From NCBI GenBank assembly GCA_028873695.1, contig JAPPNU010000044.1:147418-211417 (forward strand): a stretch of DNA of 64,000 nt. Direction: 5' to 3'. This DNA comes from Gemmatimonadota bacterium. Its GTDB lineage: Bacteria > Latescibacterota > UBA2968 > GCA-2709665. The position numbers were made by a program, and so were the translations under genes. A model generated the notes under the pieces. The model did not search any database. It worked only from the letters and a program-made list of their open reading frames with translations, and was not told where the DNA came from. Positions 33,712-42,045 of the stretch are shown here, piece by piece (within the stretch, counting starts at the first letter, position 1; each line of letters begins with the position of its first letter).

Positions 33712-34491
33712 TTGGCTGATCCCTTGGCGTTTCGATCTCCGCTGGAGGTGCGCCTCGCGTGCCGCCGGAATGCGTTGAAGACCGTGGCGTCGCGCGCGCT
33801 TTCGGGGTACCTGTGCGTGAACGTGGTGATGATGGACGAGGCGTACGCCGCGGAATTCGAGAAATTCTGCAGGGCGAATCCGAAGCCGTGTCCGCTCCTT
33901 GCGGTGATTCCCGCCGGCCGGCCGGATTGTCCTGAGTTCGCACGCGGGCTCGACATTCGCACCGACCTGGGTTCGTACGACGTCATCCGCGACGGCGTGG
34001 TGGTCGAACGGCGGCAGGACGTGGTTTCCCTTTTCTCAGGTGATATGGTCACGTTTCTGATCGGTTCCAGCGTGTCCTTCGACGGGCTACTGGTCGAAAA
34101 AGGGTACGAGCCCGCGTTTGGGCCGTGTATCCAGCTGACCGGCCTGGACTGCGAACCGGCGGGAAGGTTCAGGACCAAAATGGCGGTGACCATGCGAAGC
34201 TTTCTCCCGGACCGCTGCGACCCCGTATGGGAATACACAAGCCACTTTCCGGCGTGCCATGGGGCACCTCTTGGCAGGAATAACGGCCGGGAACTGGGTA
34301 TACAGGACCTCGATACGACGATTTCAGGGAATCCGATAAAGGTCCCGCAGGGCACCGACCGCCTCTACTGGGCCTGCGGCGTGACGCCCAGCCTGGCGGC
34401 GCAGCAGGCCCGGCTTCCGTTCGCGCTTTCCTACACGCCCGGCCACGCGCTGATAACGGATATTCCAACGGAAAGTCTGTATGAAGCGTGA
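33712..34491 (+). CDS. DUF1445 family protein (YcsI/D-glutamate cyclase-like)
   Basis: The 259-residue protein fits the DUF1445 family. LFSGDMVTFLIGSSVSFDGLL, CEPAGRFRTKMAVTMR and LPFALSYTPGHALITD are its typical blocks. The mitochondrial homologue turns D-glutamate into 5-oxo-D-proline, and B. subtilis ycsI stands beside the 5-oxoprolinase genes. So a role in cyclising or opening a glutamate-like compound is plausible. The start is TTG at 33712 with AGGAGG seven bases upstream, which makes this rare start believable. It overlaps the creatininase-like gene by 11 bp, so the two probably act in sequence. Confidence 0.8.
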   Translation: MADPLAFRSPLEVRLACRRNALKTVASRALSGYLCVNVVMMDEAYAAEFEKFCRANPKPCPLLAVIPAGRPDCPEFARGLDIRTDLGSYDVIRDGVVVERRQDVVSLFSGDMVTFLIGSSVSFDGLLVEKGYEPAFGPCIQLTGLDCEPAGRFRTKMAVTMRSFLPDRCDPVWEYTSHFPACHGAPLGRNNGRELGIQDLDTTISGNPIKVPQGTDRLYWACGVTPSLAAQQARLPFALSYTPGHALITDIPTESLYEA

Positions 34492-35248
34492 AACAGTCGT
34501 GAACAGGTCCAACTGGCTGGACGCGGGAACGGCAACATGGCCGGAGTGCAGGGATTTCCTGGCGGAAACGCCCGCAGCAATCCTGCCGCTGGGCGCAACC
34601 GAACAGCACGGCCCCCACCTGCCGCAGAACACGGATACGGTACTCGCGGAGGCGCTGGCCGTCGAGGTTGCGAAAGCGGGTTCCGGCCTCGTGCTGCCGG
34701 CGGTCCCGGTGGGGTACTCCTGGAGTTGGCGCGACTATCCCGGGACGCTCACGTTCTCCCTCGATACGTTTCGAGACGTCGTGAAGGACCTGGCGCGCAG
34801 CACGCACCGCGCTGGCTGTCGCGCGCTGATGACGCTTTCGGGACACGGCGCCAACCCCGGCCCCCTGAAGATGACCGTCAGAGAGCTCGTCGACGAACTG
34901 GACCTGAAGGTCTTGAATGTCTTCTATCCCGGCCTCGATGAATTGATGGCGGATGCGGAGTCGCCGCAATGGGCTCCGATGAATTTTCACGCCGAGGAAT
35001 TCGAGACTTCATTGATGCTCTACCTGAAGCCTGAACGGGTCAGGATGGACCAGGCCGTACGGGAATATCCGCCGCGGTCCGCGGAATACGAGATGTCCAC
35101 GTTGCCCCTGGGAAGCCTGTCCCGGTCGGGCGTGTTCGGCGATGCCACCGTCGCTTCCGCCGAGAAGGGCGAGCGCTGGTTTCACGATTGCGTGGCACGG
35201 ATGGCCCGGGTGTGGACGGATTTCCTGTCCGCGCCGGATGCCGGATAG
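34481..35248 (+). CDS. Creatininase family amidohydrolase
   Basis: The 255-residue protein matches the creatininase fold. LPLGATEQHGPHLPQNTDTV gives Glu, His and Asp metal ligands, LSGHGANPGP the next part, and FHAEEFETSLML the conserved HAE/ETS block. Family members open cyclic amides such as creatinine or related formamides. The gene overlaps the DUF1445 gene, which can make a lactam (5-oxoproline) in other organisms. A joint reaction on a lactam is therefore an attractive but unproven idea. The next gene starts 8 bp after its stop. Confidence 0.85.
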   Translation: MKRETVVNRSNWLDAGTATWPECRDFLAETPAAILPLGATEQHGPHLPQNTDTVLAEALAVEVAKAGSGLVLPAVPVGYSWSWRDYPGTLTFSLDTFRDVVKDLARSTHRAGCRALMTLSGHGANPGPLKMTVRELVDELDLKVLNVFYPGLDELMADAESPQWAPMNFHAEEFETSLMLYLKPERVRMDQAVREYPPRSAEYEMSTLPLGSLSRSGVFGDATVASAEKGERWFHDCVARMARVWTDFLSAPDAG

Positions 35249-35256
35249 GGGGGCGG

Positions 35257-36180
35257 ATGGGAACGGTGATGACGGTTCGAGGGGAGATCGACGGCGAAGA
35301 CCTGGGCGTCGTGGACTACCACGAACACCTCTATTTCGACGCCCCGGACTGGCTGCTGAGAGAAGACGGGGATTTTCGGCTGAACAGCGTGGAGCGATCC
35401 GCCGACGAGCTCCGTTCGTGGGCCCGCGCGGGCGGCAGGACAATGGTCGAGATGTCTGCGATCGACTTCGGCCGGAATGTCCGCCAGGTAGTCAGGATTG
35501 CGGACCAGGCGCCCGGCGTGCACGTGGTTGTCGTCACGGGATACAACAAGCCGTATTTCTGTGACCGCGCGATCCTGAGTCAGGACGAAGACACAATGAT
35601 CCGGAATTGTATCCGGGACATCGAGGCAGGCATCGACGGCACCGGCGTGAAGGCCGGTATCGTCAAGGGGGGCAGCGGATACAATACGTTTCAGGAGGGC
35701 GACAGGAAGCTCCTGCGCGTCGCGGCAAAGGTGCACGCGGAAACCGGCGTGCCGGTGATGACCCACACGGAAGCCGGCACGATGGGTTACGAGCAGGTTT
35801 CATTCCTCGCCGTGCAGGGTGTGTCGCCGGACCGCATATGCCTCAGCCACATGGACCGGAATCCGGATTTCTGGGAGCACAGGCGAATTGCCGAAACCGG
35901 CGCATGCCTGGGTTACGACTGCCCCGGCAAGGTGAAGTACGGGCCGGACGAGACGCGCATTGCGGTGTTGAAGCGGATGATCGACGCCGGGCTGGGCGAC
36001 CGGATTCTGCTGGGCAACGATCTGGGCAGGCCCAGCTACTGGCGAAGCTACGGAGGCGGTCCCGGCCTGGACTACGTGCTGACCCGGTTCGTTCCCAGGC
36101 TGCGTGAAGAAGGGGTATCCGGTGACGCGATCCGGGATCTGCTGGTGAACAACCCGAGACGTTTTCTCACCGGGGAATAA
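35257..36180 (+). CDS. Phosphotriesterase/lactonase-like hydrolase
   Basis: The 307-residue protein is an amidohydrolase-superfamily member of the phosphotriesterase type. VDYHEHLYFDAP gives the HxH pair, AGIVKGGSGYNTF the probable carbamylated Lys, MTHTEAG and CLSHMDRNPD the next His ligands and LLGNDLGRPSYW the final Asp. Most such bacterial proteins act as lactonases or esterases of sugar-like substrates. RBS-like GGGGGGCGG lies directly ahead of the ATG at 35257; the longer frame from 35188 overlaps the creatininase gene. It might open a lactone made by the dehydrogenase of this cluster. Confidence 0.85.
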   Translation: MGTVMTVRGEIDGEDLGVVDYHEHLYFDAPDWLLREDGDFRLNSVERSADELRSWARAGGRTMVEMSAIDFGRNVRQVVRIADQAPGVHVVVVTGYNKPYFCDRAILSQDEDTMIRNCIRDIEAGIDGTGVKAGIVKGGSGYNTFQEGDRKLLRVAAKVHAETGVPVMTHTEAGTMGYEQVSFLAVQGVSPDRICLSHMDRNPDFWEHRRIAETGACLGYDCPGKVKYGPDETRIAVLKRMIDAGLGDRILLGNDLGRPSYWRSYGGGPGLDYVLTRFVPRLREEGVSGDAIRDLLVNNPRRFLTGE

Positions 36181-36207
36181 CACCCCCATTTGCGATCGAT
36201 CCGGCCT

Positions 36208-37707
36208 ATGCCATTGGTACTCGGAATCGACCTGGGGACGTCCAGCACAAAGACAATAGCGCTGGATGAAGGCGGCGTTGTATTGGCAACCGCCAGTGCG
36301 AGTTATGCCATGAAGACGCCCAGGCCGGGCTGGGTTGAGCAGGACGCCGGCAACTGGTGGACGGCGATTTGCAGGACAACCCGGGCGGTCACGGCCGAAC
36401 TGCGGGGGCAGGGGCGGTCCGTAGTTGAAATCCGGGGTGTGTCGCTTTCCGGGCACATGAACGGGGCCGTGTTCGTGGACGGCGCCGGCAATCCGCTCAG
36501 GCCGCCCATTCTCTGGCTCGACCGGCGCTCGCAGGCCGAATGCGACGCGGCGAACGCGCGGGCGGGAGACCTGCTCCGGACCCGGGCCATGCTCGTGTTG
36601 AATCCCGTCAACACGTTTGCAAAAGTGTTGTGGGTGCGTTCCCACGAGCCCGATGTGTACCGGAACGCGCGGCACGTGTTGATCCCGAAAGACTGGGTGC
36701 GGTTCCGGATGACGGGAACGTTCGGGACGGATGTCTCGGACGCCTCGGTATCCGCTGCCGCTGACGTTCAGGCGAGGGATTGGAGCGGCGAGATTCTGGA
36801 TGCTCTCGAAGTGCGCCGCGATCTTTTTCCAGACGTCTCGGAGTCTTCCGAGGTGATCGGAACGCTGACCGGCGCGGCTTCGCGTGAGATGGGCCTGGCG
36901 GCGAACACCCCGGTCTGCGCCGGCGGCGGCGACGTTTCGTGTCTCGCGGTGGGCAGCGGGGTTATCCGGCCCGGCGTCGTAAACGTGGGCATCGGCACGG
37001 CGGGGCACGCGCTCGCCTTCGCCGAGAGACTGGATCCCGCGGCGTACAACAGACTCTGGCCGATGTGTCATTCGGTACCCGGAGCCTTCTTCTGGCTGGG
37101 GTGTTCGTATACGTGCGGGGCGAGTCTGGCATGGTTGAGCGGCCAGTTGGGAGAAGACGTCGCATCCCTGACGCGCCAGGCAAAGGACGCGCCCGCCGGC
37201 AGCGAAGGGCTATTCTTTCTTCCCTGGCTGGAGGGGGCCGCAACCCCGCACCCGGACGCGCAGGCCCGGGGGGGATGGATCGGGCTGACGCTGCGCCATA
37301 CGAAAGCGCACCTGGTACGCGCGCTGATGGAGGGCGTTGCGTTCGACCTGAGGCGCTCACTGGAAAGTTTCCGGGACATCGGGCTGCCGATCGAGGACTT
37401 GCGAATAGGCGAGGGCGGCGCGAGGTCCGCGCTCTGGCGTCAGATCCAGGTCGACGTGTTCGGACGTGACGCACGGGAGCTGGAAGTGCAGGATGCGTCC
37501 GCGCTGGGCGCGGCGGTGATTGCCGGCGTGGGCGTGGGCGTGTTTCCCGATTTCGAATCGGCGTGCGAACGCTCGGTGGGCCTGGGAGAAGCCGTTCGGT
37601 GCTGTGGAAAGCGCGCGGCGGATTACGAGAAGCAGTTTCAGCGGTACCGCGGCCTGTATCCGAGTCTGAAAGGCTGGTTTAACGAAAACGCGACAGCCGG
37701 ATCGTAA
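36208..37707 (+). CDS. FGGY carbohydrate kinase, xylulokinase-like
   Basis: The 499-residue protein has the FGGY features: LGIDLGTSSTKTIALDEGG at the start, GVSLSGHMNGAVFVDG, CAGGGDVSCLAVGSG and the C-terminal LRIGEGGARSALWRQIQVD with GAAVIAG. The pattern is nearest to xylulokinase (XylB). It should phosphorylate a pentulose or similar polyol at the end of the catabolic cluster. The ATG at 36208 gives the family start; a TTG at 36190 is possible. It follows the phosphotriesterase-like gene by 27 bp. No isomerase is nearby. Confidence 0.85.
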   Translation: MPLVLGIDLGTSSTKTIALDEGGVVLATASASYAMKTPRPGWVEQDAGNWWTAICRTTRAVTAELRGQGRSVVEIRGVSLSGHMNGAVFVDGAGNPLRPPILWLDRRSQAECDAANARAGDLLRTRAMLVLNPVNTFAKVLWVRSHEPDVYRNARHVLIPKDWVRFRMTGTFGTDVSDASVSAAADVQARDWSGEILDALEVRRDLFPDVSESSEVIGTLTGAASREMGLAANTPVCAGGGDVSCLAVGSGVIRPGVVNVGIGTAGHALAFAERLDPAAYNRLWPMCHSVPGAFFWLGCSYTCGASLAWLSGQLGEDVASLTRQAKDAPAGSEGLFFLPWLEGAATPHPDAQARGGWIGLTLRHTKAHLVRALMEGVAFDLRRSLESFRDIGLPIEDLRIGEGGARSALWRQIQVDVFGRDARELEVQDASALGAAVIAGVGVGVFPDFESACERSVGLGEAVRCCGKRAADYEKQFQRYRGLYPSLKGWFNENATAGS

Positions 37708-37728
37708 TCCGCCGTTCATCCGCGGATG

Positions 37729-37757
37729 CTGACGCATGAAAACCCGCTTCTTATACT
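37729..37757 (+). promoter_or_regulatory. Possible promoter of the cupin gene
   Basis: CTGACG (37729-37734) and TATACT (37752-37757) are 17 bp apart. The -10 box matches five of six. Initiation would fall near 37763, which supports the cupin start at 37784 rather than the upstream ATG at 37736. Confidence 0.4.
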
Positions 37758-37783
37758 TGTGGACGTACAGAGGAGTTCACGGA

Positions 37784-38185
37784 ATGGAAAAGGCGTTCGA
37801 GCGACCCTATAGACCCCTGAACTTCAGCAAGTCGTGGATCGAGTCGTTTCCGTTACACGGCATGGCCGAACAGCTGATGGGGGAAGACGCCTTCGCTGAA
37901 TCCGGTCGGAATGCGCTTTCGCTGGTTCGCGGAGATGAGATGACCGTGGTCCTTACCGTAATGAAGGCGGGTGCGGTCCTGCACGAACACCAGGCCCCGG
38001 GCCCGGCCACTGTGGTTCTTCTGAGTGGTCGAATCCGGATATCGGCCGGCGCCGGAGAGCTGCCGCTGGAATCCGGTTCGTCAGTTTCGTTCACCGCGAA
38101 CCTCCGCCACGCGGTAAGGGCCCTGGAAGACAGCGCGTTCCTGATCGTGATCGGCGGCAGACAGACGAGGCGTGCGACAATTTAA
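37784..38185 (+). CDS. Small cupin-domain protein
   Basis: The 133-residue protein forms a single cupin barrel. VLTVMKAGAVLHEHQAPGPATVVLLSG is cupin motif 1, with His at HEHQ, and SFTANLRHAVRALED contains the His of motif 2. The metal site is partly there, so it may bind a metal and act as isomerase, dioxygenase or sensor. AGGAG lies eight bases before the ATG at 37784. The 15-bp gap to the next gene suggests shared transcription with PhyH 3. The function is unknown. Confidence 0.75.
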   Translation: MEKAFERPYRPLNFSKSWIESFPLHGMAEQLMGEDAFAESGRNALSLVRGDEMTVVLTVMKAGAVLHEHQAPGPATVVLLSGRIRISAGAGELPLESGSSVSFTANLRHAVRALEDSAFLIVIGGRQTRRATI

Positions 38186-38200
38186 GGGAGATTTCCGGGT

Positions 38201-39010
38201 ATGGAAACGCTGAGCGAAGCGCAGGTTGCCTTTTTTCGTGAAAACGGATACATCCGTCTCGAGGGCATGTTCTCTCCGGGCGAAGTCCGCGAAATGGGCG
38301 AGGAACTGGACTACGTCATGGAGGAATTCGCGAACTGGGATTCCGCCTGGAAAGGACCCTGGCGGAAGGAGTATATGGACGAAGAGGAGGACGCGGCGGC
38401 AACGCTGGTGGCCATCCATGAACTGCAGCACTATTCCGCGGCCTGGTCCCGCGCCATCACGAAGCGTGAACTGGGCGCCTCGGTCGGCGATCTCCTGGGA
38501 TCGGATGCCGTAGAATTGCACCATGTCACACTGCACGCGAAGCCGCCGGACAAGGGGGCGCCGTTCCCCATGCACCAGGACCTGCCGTTCTTTCCGCACG
38601 AAGACGGTAGGTACGCTGATTGCCTGGTGCATCTGGACGACGCGGACGAAACCAGCGGATGCATCAAGTTCCTCAAGGGTTCGCACCGCCTCGGCAAGCT
38701 GGAGCATATTACGGGCGCGGGCACCGCGCCCCACCTGCCCACGGACCGGTACCGGCTTCAGGATGCCGTTTCCGTTCCGGCCAGGGCCGGGGACGTGGTC
38801 CTGTTCTACCTTTGGACTATCCACGGGTCGGCGGTCAATCACAGCGGAAACTGGCGGCGCCTGGTGCGGCTGGGATTCAGAGATCCGCGCAACCGGCAGG
38901 AAGGCGGGCAGGGCATGGGGCGGCCCGGCTTTATCGTCAAGGGCGTCCGGCCTAAAGTGGACGGGGTGGACGTGGACGTGTATGGCAACTGGGTACAGAA
39001 TCGCGCCTGA
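38201..39010 (+). CDS. Phytanoyl-CoA dioxygenase family protein (PhyH 3)
   Basis: The 269-residue protein is an Fe(II)/2-oxoglutarate oxygenase. APFPMHQDLPFFPHEDG gives the H-x-D pair, CIKFLKGSHRLG the linking strand and YLWTIHGSAVNHSGNWRRLVRL the third His with the 2-oxoglutarate Arg. The N-terminus (LSEAQVAFFRENGYIRLEG) is typical. AGGGAG stands ahead of the ATG. It follows a cupin gene by 15 bp and ends about 100 bp before a membrane-protein gene. The substrate is unknown. Confidence 0.85.
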   Translation: METLSEAQVAFFRENGYIRLEGMFSPGEVREMGEELDYVMEEFANWDSAWKGPWRKEYMDEEEDAAATLVAIHELQHYSAAWSRAITKRELGASVGDLLGSDAVELHHVTLHAKPPDKGAPFPMHQDLPFFPHEDGRYADCLVHLDDADETSGCIKFLKGSHRLGKLEHITGAGTAPHLPTDRYRLQDAVSVPARAGDVVLFYLWTIHGSAVNHSGNWRRLVRLGFRDPRNRQEGGQGMGRPGFIVKGVRPKVDGVDVDVYGNWVQNRA

Positions 39011-39111
39011 CGTTTCGGGTCCGGTCTGCAGCCACGATGCGGTTCTTCTTCCGGATCACCCCGTCTCGATACGGTCGGTATTCGGCGCGAGACCTCTGAT
39101 CGGTGAACTGA

Positions 39112-39774
39112 ATGGCGGCGTTGAACACACGCGGATTCTCCATCGCCGAGGCGCTAAGGTTCGGCTGGCGGACAACACTGGACAACCTGGGGTATTTCCT
39201 CAGCATCGGGCTCTTGTACCTGGTCATCACTTTGGGCCTGAATGGCGCAGTCTACAAGGTGAATGCATATTCGGAGGCCTGGGCATTCCTGGCCGGTATC
39301 GTCGCGTTGGTTGCCGGTATGATCATGGACGTCGGGTTAGCCGTGATTTCCCTGCGTTTCGCCGGCGGTCGAAGGGCGGGAGTCGCGGACCTCTTCATCC
39401 ATTATCATCTGGCGCCGATCTATTTTATCTCGACCCTGACTGCTACACTGATGGTCGTCGCCGGCCTGGCTCTGCTGATCGTCCCGGGAATCTTCCTGCT
39501 GGTGTTGTTTCAGTTCTACGCCTTGCACATCGTAGACGAAGGCGCGGGCGCAGTGGCGGCGCTGCGCAGAAGCGCTGCGTTGACCAGAGGCGAAAGATGG
39601 CGCCTTTTTCTATTCGGACTATTGACCGTGTTGATCAATGTCGGCGGCGCCCTCTGTCTTCTGGTGGGCCTGTTTCTGTCCGTCCCGATGACGCTGATAT
39701 CTCGCGCGTACATCTTCAGGAAACTTCAGGCCGCGGGACCGCGTGTGGATGAAATGAACGAGTCCGGCGTGTAA
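39112..39774 (+). CDS. Multi-pass inner-membrane protein, unknown function
   Basis: The 220-residue protein has about six hydrophobic segments, for example FLSIGLLYLVITLGLNG, FLAGIVALVAGMIMDVGLA, LMVVAGLALLIVPGIFLLVL and LLTVLINVGGALCLLVGLF. The order with the short charged start (FSIAEALRFGWRTTLDN) resembles DUF975-type or glycerophosphodiesterase-membrane-domain proteins, which bend or scaffold membranes. AALRRSAALTRGERWRLF is the common cytosolic loop of that group. It lies 18 bp before the second DegT gene, so shared transcription is likely. I cannot name the family with confidence. Confidence 0.6.
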   Translation: MAALNTRGFSIAEALRFGWRTTLDNLGYFLSIGLLYLVITLGLNGAVYKVNAYSEAWAFLAGIVALVAGMIMDVGLAVISLRFAGGRRAGVADLFIHYHLAPIYFISTLTATLMVVAGLALLIVPGIFLLVLFQFYALHIVDEGAGAVAALRRSAALTRGERWRLFLFGLLTVLINVGGALCLLVGLFLSVPMTLISRAYIFRKLQAAGPRVDEMNESGV

Positions 39775-39792
39775 ACGGAAAAGGGGGGTGCC

Positions 39793-40971
39793 ATGTATCG
39801 CATCGGCGACCTGGAACTCGGGCGTGTTGAAAAACTATTCAGAGACGGAGGCCTTTTTCGGTACGGACGCACGGGCGAATGCGAACGTTTCGAGGCCAGC
39901 TGGGCCAAGCACCTGGGCGTGAAGTACGCCAGGATGACGACCAGCGGGACGTCGGCGTTATATTGCGCGCTGGTGGGGCTGAACGTGGGCCCAGGCGACG
40001 AGGTCATCGTCCCCGCCTGTACCTATATGGCCACCGCGCTGGCGGTTCTGTCGGCGGGAGCCATACCCGTCGTGGCCGACGTGGACGAGTCGATCACGCT
40101 CTGCGCGGAAGACGTGGAACGCAGGTTGTCGCCCAATACAAAGGCGATCATTCCCGTACATATGTGGGGTCTGCCGTGCAACATGAAGGCGCTGATGCGG
40201 GTTGCGCGCAGGCACAAACTGCTCGTGCTCGAGGACGCATGCCAGGCGGTGGGCGGCGCGTACGAGGGAAGGATGCTGGGCTCGATCGGACACGCGGGCG
40301 CTTTCAGTTTCAATTTCTACAAGAATATATCGAGCGGCGAGGGCGGGGCATTCGTCACCGGCAACAAGGCGGTCTTCGGACGCGGTTCCGTGGCGTCGGA
40401 TTGCTGCTCGTTCTACTGGAATCCGGATCAGACGAAGGAGGACGAGCAGTTCGCCGGACAGAATTTCAGGGCCCCCGAAGTCTCGGGCGCCATTCTGAAC
40501 GCCCAGTTGCGGCGACTCGACGGGATGCTGGAGAAGATGGGCGCACACAAACGGCAGTTGCTGGAGGCCGGCAGGGACGCCGGCCTGAGCTCCATCGTCA
40601 ACAACAGCCTGTCGTACGAGTGCGGCAGCAATCTGGGTTTCATCTTTGCGAACGAGAAATCGGCGAGGGCTTTCGCGGACGGTCTGAGTGGGAATGGCGT
40701 GCGCGGATTCCTGCCCATCGACACCGGGCGGCACGTCTATACCCGGTGGGACCCGATCATGAGAAAACAGGGTGCGCATCATCCTGACATGAATCCGTAT
40801 AACTTCCCGTCGAACCGGAAGCTGAACGTGACCTACACAATGGATATGTGCAGCAACTCCCTGGACATCATGAGCCGGGCCGTGTTGATCCCGATGCATC
40901 CCGACAATACACAGGCTCGGGTTCGAAAGATGGCGGAGGCGATCAGGAAAGCGGCGGGCGAGTCCGCCTGA
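39793..40971 (+). CDS. DegT/DnrJ/EryC1/StrS-type aminotransferase (2)
   Basis: The 392-residue protein is a sugar-type PLP aminotransferase. TTSGTSALYCALVGLNVGPG, PACTYMATALAVL, LVLEDACQAVGGAYEG and FSFNFYKNISSGEGG (Lys for the Schiff base) are all in place. It is typical of enzymes that make amino sugars for surface glycans, but also of cyclitol enzymes. GGGGGG lies ahead of the ATG. The next gene, of unknown function, follows by nine bases, so the two probably work together. It is only distantly like the DegT protein at 32354. Confidence 0.85.
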   Translation: MYRIGDLELGRVEKLFRDGGLFRYGRTGECERFEASWAKHLGVKYARMTTSGTSALYCALVGLNVGPGDEVIVPACTYMATALAVLSAGAIPVVADVDESITLCAEDVERRLSPNTKAIIPVHMWGLPCNMKALMRVARRHKLLVLEDACQAVGGAYEGRMLGSIGHAGAFSFNFYKNISSGEGGAFVTGNKAVFGRGSVASDCCSFYWNPDQTKEDEQFAGQNFRAPEVSGAILNAQLRRLDGMLEKMGAHKRQLLEAGRDAGLSSIVNNSLSYECGSNLGFIFANEKSARAFADGLSGNGVRGFLPIDTGRHVYTRWDPIMRKQGAHHPDMNPYNFPSNRKLNVTYTMDMCSNSLDIMSRAVLIPMHPDNTQARVRKMAEAIRKAAGESA

Positions 40972-40980
40972 GGAGGAATC

Positions 40981-41937
40981 ATGAAGGCGGCGTGGGACTG
41001 GCATCTGCCGGTGGAGACCGGACCGCAGCAGCGGGAGATCGTGGAATTCGCGAGCGATCTGGGCTTCGATACCCTGATCGTGCGGGACCCGACCGAGGCG
41101 ATGGCGCGGCGGGGCGCGCAGTTGGGCGTCAGGATCGTCGCGATCGTGTACGCGCGGCCTTCAGACGCGTTCGCCGCGGACCATCCGGAATGCCTGCAGC
41201 GGCTGCTGCCCGCCGAGGAGGAGATCGCCCGCGGCGCGAACGAGGGTACTCCCGCAAATTTCCAGCTGTTGTCGCACCGGTGGTTTTCCATCGTTCAGGA
41301 CGGCGCCACGCTGTGCTTCGAACACGAGGCTTCGAGGTCGTTCCTGAAGGAGCGGGTGAGAAGCACGCTGAAAATCGCCGACGGCGTTTCGTTCGACGGG
41401 TTCGGATTCAGGAACCACTATGCGTGTTTCTGCGATCGATGCGCGGCCATCCGGAAGACGATGGCCGCCGATCGGCCCGAGGCGCACGAACCCGAATTGC
41501 TCGCGCGGATGTCTGAAACGAGTCTGGTCACGTTATCCGACGTCCTGTACGAACACGCGAAGGCGATCAAACCGGATGCCATTGTAACCAATCACGTCTG
41601 GCCGCCGTTCTACCCCAACGAAAGCTACGGATACAGGCTGCGGCTGGACTTCTGTACGCAGACGATTTCCTGGTTCTATCCGCCGCACTGGAGCCTGGAG
41701 CGCGTTGAGTTCGAGACCGCGGAGATGAAGCGTCTCGAAGACGTGACTCGGAGCACCTTCGTGCCGTTTATCGGACTTTATTCCGATCCGTATCTGGTGC
41801 GTTCCCCCGACCGTGTGCGGGCGGAGTTCGAGATTGCTTCCAGATTCGTCGAAAATCACGTCGTATTGTGCAACCTTGAAACGCCGCGTCGCCATCCCGA
41901 GATTGCGGCCGTTGTCAGGGGCGCATTGGAAGAATGA
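40981..41937 (+). CDS. Unknown protein, TIM-barrel-like
   Basis: The 318-residue protein has alternating beta-strand and helix segments as in a TIM barrel: MKAAWDWHLPVETG at the start, GFDTLIVRDPTEAMARR, GVRIVAIVYARPSD, DGVSFDGFGFRNHYACFC. The Cys pair in CFCDRCAAIRKTM recalls glycosidase-like proteins that carry a C-x2-C knuckle in the barrel. I see no firm family, although it resembles predicted glycoside-hydrolase-like proteins. GAGGAGGAATC stands ahead of the ATG. It is coupled to the DegT gene (nine bases) and converges on the minus-strand lipase-maturation-factor gene. Confidence 0.5.
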   Translation: MKAAWDWHLPVETGPQQREIVEFASDLGFDTLIVRDPTEAMARRGAQLGVRIVAIVYARPSDAFAADHPECLQRLLPAEEEIARGANEGTPANFQLLSHRWFSIVQDGATLCFEHEASRSFLKERVRSTLKIADGVSFDGFGFRNHYACFCDRCAAIRKTMAADRPEAHEPELLARMSETSLVTLSDVLYEHAKAIKPDAIVTNHVWPPFYPNESYGYRLRLDFCTQTISWFYPPHWSLERVEFETAEMKRLEDVTRSTFVPFIGLYSDPYLVRSPDRVRAEFEIASRFVENHVVLCNLETPRRHPEIAAVVRGALEE

Positions 41938-42045
41938 GACCGAATGCCAGGCACGCATGGGCGCGGGAAACGGCGGATTCCTGGCGCTTTCGTGAGCCAA
42001 TCCCATTCTGACGTCGGACCCCATCCCTACTTTGATGCCGTCCGG

